NCBI GenBank assembly: GCA_902491375.1
Contig: CABUHE010000011.1
Span: forward strand, 1 to 56,181
Reading direction: 5' to 3'
Length of the DNA: 56,181 nucleotides
Source: an uncultured Prevotella sp.
GTDB lineage: Bacteria > Bacteroidota > Bacteroidia > Bacteroidales > Bacteroidaceae
In this document: piece by piece, positions 53,176 through 56,181 of the stretch
How the letters are laid out: each line of letters starts with the position of its first letter
Numbering within the stretch: position 1 is the stretch's first letter
The notes under the pieces: generated by a model
Databases searched by the model: none
Told to the model about the DNA's origin: nothing
What the model saw: only the letters and a program-made list of their open reading frames with translations
Translations under genes and position numbers: made by a program

Positions 53176-53257
53176 GAGGTGGTCTTTTGCGTTGCGAAAG
53201 GCCACCTTTTACATTGCAATACGCCCTCTTTTATAATGCGAAAGAGGGCATATTGCA
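53176..53257. repeat. Intergenic hairpin repeat, copy D
   Basis: Two hairpins in tandem: 53176-53185 (ggtggtcttt) with 53195-53204, 9 of 10 plus one G-U, and a longer one pairing 53211-53230 with 53238-53257 at 18 of 20 positions. Both arms carry the CTTTTG/GCAAAAG-like words shared with copies A to C. They lie just after the EFR1 gene. Confidence 0.78.
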
Positions 53258-53334
53258 ATGCGTTGAGTATCAAGACTTTATCGCATCGGATAATTAATAG
53301 TGCAAGTATGGTGTGCTTCGGGGTTATATTATAC

Positions 53335-53523
53335 GAAAAATGCGCTGCAACTCTTCACGAGCTACAGCGCATTAAAAATATGTTTAACTAAAAAACCTTT
53401 TGCGAATCAAAAGGGAACCTCACGGTGACCTTTGTCATCCTAAATAATCATGAAAACTTTACCTTAAACTAATACTATTTACTAACCTAAACAATTTATT
53501 AACCTTTTGACACTGCAAAGATA
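53335..53523 (-). ncRNA. Candidate minus-strand small RNA with attenuator-like fold
   Basis: The minus strand carries a complete promoter: TTG (53544-53546), 20 bp, TATCTTTG (53516-53523). About 175 nt downstream a 15-bp stem (53359-53373 with 53339-53353, two G-U pairs) is followed by five U, a good terminator. Within it three segments can pair in two ways: 53424-53433 with 53408-53419, or 53408-53414 with 53396-53402, the second followed by six U. A 16-codon frame (53388-53438, MTKVTVRFPFDSQKVF) covers exactly this part. No gene lies downstream on the same strand. Confidence 0.55.
53339..53373 (-). terminator. Terminator of the minus-strand small transcript
   Basis: A 15-bp stem with two G-U pairs and a 5-nt loop; the U-run is read on the minus strand (gaaaaa at 53335-53340). 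Confidence 0.7.
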
Positions 53524-53546
53524 CAACATCTACACGCTCTTGTCAA
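53516..53546 (-). promoter_or_regulatory. Minus-strand promoter of the small transcript
   Basis: TTG and TATCTTTG with exactly 20 bp between them, one of the best-spaced Bacteroidetes promoters in the window. Confidence 0.72.
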
Positions 53547-53661
53547 TACTTTTAGTTGTATTTTTATCATCTTTATTGTATTTCTTGATACAAATCAATA
53601 AATTGTGCGCGCAAACAGTAATTAAAATGTCCTTTAATTTGGAATAATGCGCAATTTGTTA

Positions 53662-53669
53662 TATTTTTG
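53662..53669 (+). promoter_or_regulatory. -7 promoter element of the GT4-GT2 pair
   Basis: TATTTTTG, 30 bp before the chosen ATG at 53700; the earlier in-frame ATG at 53667 overlaps this element and is unlikely. Confidence 0.6.
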
Positions 53670-53699
53670 TGTCCGTTTAAATTAAAACATTTACGTACG

Positions 53700-54977
53700 A
53701 TGCGTGTGCTTATTGTAAACACTAGTGAGAACACCGGCGGCGCAGCAGTTGCTGCAAACCGGATTATGGAAGCACTCATCAATAATGGCGTTAAAGCCAA
53801 GATGCTGGTGCGCGACAAGACAACCGATGACCTTACCGTAGCGGGTTTGGGCGGCGGATTGCTCCAGAAGTGGAACTTCCTTTGGGAGCGTTGGTGTATA
53901 TTCTGCCACGCGGGCTTCTCGCGTAAGCATCTGTTTGACATCGATATAGCCAACACCGGCACTGACATAACAAAGACCCGCGAGTTTAAGGAGGCTGACG
54001 TTATACATCTTAACTGGGTAAACCAGGGCATGCTCTCGCTTGGCGGATTGGGCAAAATTCTCAATTCAGGCAAGCCGGTAGTGTGGACAATGCACGATAT
54101 GTGGCCGGCTACGGCTTTATGTCACCTTACTTTAGGCTGCCGCAAGTACACGACAGAGTGCTCGCGCTGCCCTTTGCTGCCTAACGGAGGACTGTTCGGC
54201 GACCTTGCCCGTACTGTGTGGAAGCGCAAGATGCGCCTTGTAAAGAAGTATAACAGTATATTTTTCGTTACGTGCAGCCGCTGGTTGGCAGGCGAGGCAA
54301 AGCGCAGCAAACTGCTCGAAGGCCGTACCGTAACCAACATACCTAACCCTATTGATGTCCGCACGTTCTGTCCGGGTGATAAAGCTGAGGCGCGACGCAT
54401 TCTCGGTCTGCCTGAAGGCAAGCGGCTTGTGCTGTTTGTCGCGCAGCGAGTGTCTAACGTCAATAAGGGCATTTCATACCTTATAGATGCCTGCTCACGT
54501 CTGTCAAAATCGTGTCCTGAGCTTGCCGATAAGTTCGGAGTTGTAACTCTCGGCGGCAGTGGGGATGAACTTGCGGATAATTTTGACGTACCTTTCTATT
54601 CTCTCGGTTATATTACTGATGTGCGAAAGATAGTCTGTGCCTACCGTGCGGCCGACGTTTTCGTTATGCCTTCACTGTCAGAGAATCTGCCGAATACCAT
54701 CATGGAGGCTATGGCTTGCGGTGTTCCGTGTGTCGGATTCAATGTCGGCGGCATACCGGAGATGATTGATCACCGCCGTAACGGCTACATTGCAGCCTAT
54801 AAGAATGCTGAAGACCTGGCTGAAGGAATACGCTGGACACTCACGGAAGCCGACTATGACGCTTTGTCGTGTGATGCCGTGCGCAAGGTTTCGGCGTCAT
54901 ATTCACAGCAGAGTGTGGCTATGAAGTATATCGAAGTTTACAATCAGGCCATTGCCTCCAGACATTACATGCTATGA
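53700..54977 (+). CDS. GT4 family glycosyltransferase
   Basis: A 425-residue GT-B enzyme starting MRVLIVNTSENTGGAAVAANRIMEAL, a pattern typical of WcaC/TuaC-like GT4 proteins. It has WTMHDMWPATALCHLTLGC, then a donor domain with VLFVAQRVSNVNKGISYLIDAC and PSLSENLPNTIMEAMACGVPCVGFNVGG (EX7E-like). It transfers a sugar to a lipid-linked polysaccharide precursor; the sugar is unknown. Its stop overlaps the start of the next glycosyltransferase by 4 bp. Confidence 0.9.
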   Translation: MRVLIVNTSENTGGAAVAANRIMEALINNGVKAKMLVRDKTTDDLTVAGLGGGLLQKWNFLWERWCIFCHAGFSRKHLFDIDIANTGTDITKTREFKEADVIHLNWVNQGMLSLGGLGKILNSGKPVVWTMHDMWPATALCHLTLGCRKYTTECSRCPLLPNGGLFGDLARTVWKRKMRLVKKYNSIFFVTCSRWLAGEAKRSKLLEGRTVTNIPNPIDVRTFCPGDKAEARRILGLPEGKRLVLFVAQRVSNVNKGISYLIDACSRLSKSCPELADKFGVVTLGGSGDELADNFDVPFYSLGYITDVRKIVCAYRAADVFVMPSLSENLPNTIMEAMACGVPCVGFNVGGIPEMIDHRRNGYIAAYKNAEDLAEGIRWTLTEADYDALSCDAVRKVSASYSQQSVAMKYIEVYNQAIASRHYML

Positions 54978-55765
54978 TAAAGTTCACAGTAGTTACCATT
55001 ACATATAATGCCGCCGCCGTATTCGGGCGCACCGCTGACAGCGTAATGCGTCAGGATTATCGCGGAATAGAGCATCTTATTGTTGACGGAGCATCGAATG
55101 ACGGCACGAAAGAGCTGGCCGAGGCCTACAAACGCAAGTCTGACAGCATGGGCAACGGCCATGAGATAAGGATTATATCTGAGCCGGACAAGGGACTGTA
55201 TGACGCCATGAACAAGGGATTGCGGCTGGCAACGGGCGACTATGTGTGCTTTATGAATGCCGGAGACTTCTTCCCTGACGGTGGAACTCTGTCGCTTATA
55301 TGCTCTAAGGCGCGGCTTGAAGAGCGTCTGTCTGAAGGTTCTGAGCTGCCTGCCGTGCTTTACGGAGACACTGACTGGGTTGACAATGACGGCAAATATA
55401 TCAGCCGTCGCCGACTGACTCCGCCCGAACAGCTCAACTGGCGTTCATTCCGTCACGGCATGCTGGTGTGTCATCAGGCGTTCTACGCACGTACAGATAT
55501 AGCCCGAAGGACTCCTTACGACCTGCGTTACCGCCATTCTGCCGATGTGGACTGGTGTATACGTGTAATGAAAGAGGCTGAGCGAATGTCGCTGCCGCTT
55601 GTCAATGTGCATGCTACTGTTGCCGACTATCAGCGTGAAGGACAGTCAACCAAATTTCACCGGGCTTCGCTCATGGAGCGTTTTGACGTTATGCGGCGCC
55701 ACTACGGACTGCTTCCTACGCTGGCGATGCACGCCTGGTTTGTTATAAGGGCGCTGATAAAGTAA
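54974..55765 (+). CDS. GT2 family glycosyltransferase
   Basis: A 263-residue GT-A enzyme. It opens KFTVVTITYNAAAVFGRTADSVMRQ, followed by HLIVDGASNDGT, ISEPDKGLYDAMNKGLRLATGDYVCFMNAGD (DxD-equivalent region) and the W-rich acceptor half. Related WcaA/WbbD-like enzymes act in O-antigen or exopolysaccharide assembly. It is translationally coupled with the GT4 gene before it. Confidence 0.9.
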   Translation: MIKFTVVTITYNAAAVFGRTADSVMRQDYRGIEHLIVDGASNDGTKELAEAYKRKSDSMGNGHEIRIISEPDKGLYDAMNKGLRLATGDYVCFMNAGDFFPDGGTLSLICSKARLEERLSEGSELPAVLYGDTDWVDNDGKYISRRRLTPPEQLNWRSFRHGMLVCHQAFYARTDIARRTPYDLRYRHSADVDWCIRVMKEAERMSLPLVNVHATVADYQREGQSTKFHRASLMERFDVMRRHYGLLPTLAMHAWFVIRALIK

Positions 55766-55906
55766 TGTGATTTGTGATAGTATAAGCTGCGCACTGTATA
55801 CGTTTAGGCTTATACATCTTTTATTTCTATATTCATGTGTCGGTTGAATGCTGTCTGATTTAGATTTTAATAACAATAATATTGACAGTCTTCAGCTTCT
55901 GTTGTT

Positions 55907-55914
55907 TATCTTTG
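55907..55914 (+). promoter_or_regulatory. Plus-strand -7 element in the terminal gap
   Basis: TATCTTTG with TTG at 55882-55884 upstream (spacing 22 bp). The following 90 bp (55925-56014) stay open but lack an ATG, so a gene cannot be claimed. Confidence 0.45.
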
Positions 55915-56061
55915 CAAGGGATAATTAAAAAAGCTGTATCTGATTGATACACAGAATGGAATTGAAGAGTGTGAGATTTTAGGTAACGATTTAGCTACAT
56001 TCAGAACGCTCTGACTTGCTGCGGTTTACCTCATAGATTCAAACAACTCTTTCGTATTTGC

Positions 56062-56069
56062 AAAGATAC
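56062..56069 (-). promoter_or_regulatory. Minus-strand -7 element in the terminal gap
   Basis: The minus strand reads TATCTTTG, directed at the plus-strand promoter 148 bp away. No minus-strand gene follows within the window before the convergent GT2 gene. Confidence 0.45.
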
Positions 56070-56126
56070 ATTTTTTATCCCATAGCACCAAATCATTACC
56101 TATTTTTTAGGGATATTACTGTTACC

Positions 56127-56180
56127 CCGTTCTGAAAACGGCTTCCGGCTTGATGTGCGTAAGCCCATTTCAGAAACGGC
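56127..56180. repeat. Nested inverted repeat at the window edge
   Basis: ccgttctgaaa (56127-56137) faces tttcagaaacgg (56168-56179) with one bulge, and ggctt (56147-56151) faces aagcc (56161-56165) inside it. The window ends one or two bases later, so its context is unseen. Confidence 0.5.
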
Positions 56181-56181
56181 A

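Noticed and set aside
1..56181. CRISPR array, rRNA operon, prophage or integrase
   Set aside because: No regularly spaced direct repeats, rRNA sequence, phage structural gene or recombinase was seen anywhere in the window.

Overview
The window looks like a chromosomal segment of a Bacteroidales bacterium, most likely Prevotella or a close Prevotellaceae relative. The evidence is the recurring Bacteroidetes promoter signature (TTG or TTTG, about 20 bp, then TAnnTTTG), a type IX secretion pair (PorU and PorV), fimbrillin (Mfa-like) lipoproteins, BspA-type leucine-rich repeats, a DUF4290 gene and the gene orders yicC-gmk-nadD and DUF4290-murA-rimM-dxr-rseP. All identifications were made by reading sequence; no database search was run.

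Region 1 (94-8312, all minus strand) is an envelope-modification cluster: phosphoethanolamine transferase, two tandem acyltransferase-3 proteins, a DPPR-synthase-like UbiA prenyltransferase, a HAD-IB phosphatase, a DUF6080 polytopic protein and a GT2 glycosyltransferase. The prenyltransferase and phosphatase together suggest synthesis of a polyprenyl-phosphoryl pentose donor. Region 2 (8730-18870) is housekeeping: nadD, gmk and yicC on minus; divergent tsaB, DUF4290, murA, rimM, dxr and rseP on plus; then a Cof-type phosphatase and an AlkD-like DNA repair protein.

Region 3 (19619-30393) is the most distinctive part. One good promoter precedes three tandem genes carrying related fimbrillin-like domains. 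The middle one is a 1166-residue lipoprotein that joins a fimbrillin-like domain, BspA leucine-rich repeats, a BACON domain and an M64 metalloprotease with an unusual HEAGGH motif. They are followed by five tightly packed genes: an NTF2-like anchored protein, a PEGA-like/beta-barrel protein, a BspA-like lipoprotein, a putative DNA-binding regulator and a membrane-anchored Ser/Thr kinase. A 17-bp terminator stem closes the block. This resembles a surface-adhesin or sensing cassette with its own kinase and regulator, and is my best candidate for an undescribed system.

Region 4 (30471-41150) holds argS, an S23-like four-helix-bundle gene bracketed by a 21-bp perfect inverted repeat, an RNase H, and polysaccharide genes: O-acetyltransferase, low-molecular-weight phosphatase, glycosyltransferases, pyruvyl transferase, an F420-hydrogenase-beta-like protein and a Wzx-type flippase. 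Region 5 (41713-45090) is rplM-rpsI-rpsB-tsf with a structured leader, a terminator and tRNA-Cys. Region 6 (45173-51481) is a fumarylacetoacetate-hydrolase-family gene, porU, porV and ispF. Region 7 (51518-55765) has an O-acetyltransferase, an EFR1-type flavodoxin/ferredoxin, a candidate minus-strand small RNA with attenuator-like folding, and two overlapping glycosyltransferase genes.

Several intergenic gaps carry a dispersed family of hairpins built on CTTTTGC/GCAAAAG-like arms whose stem sequences differ from copy to copy while staying self-complementary.
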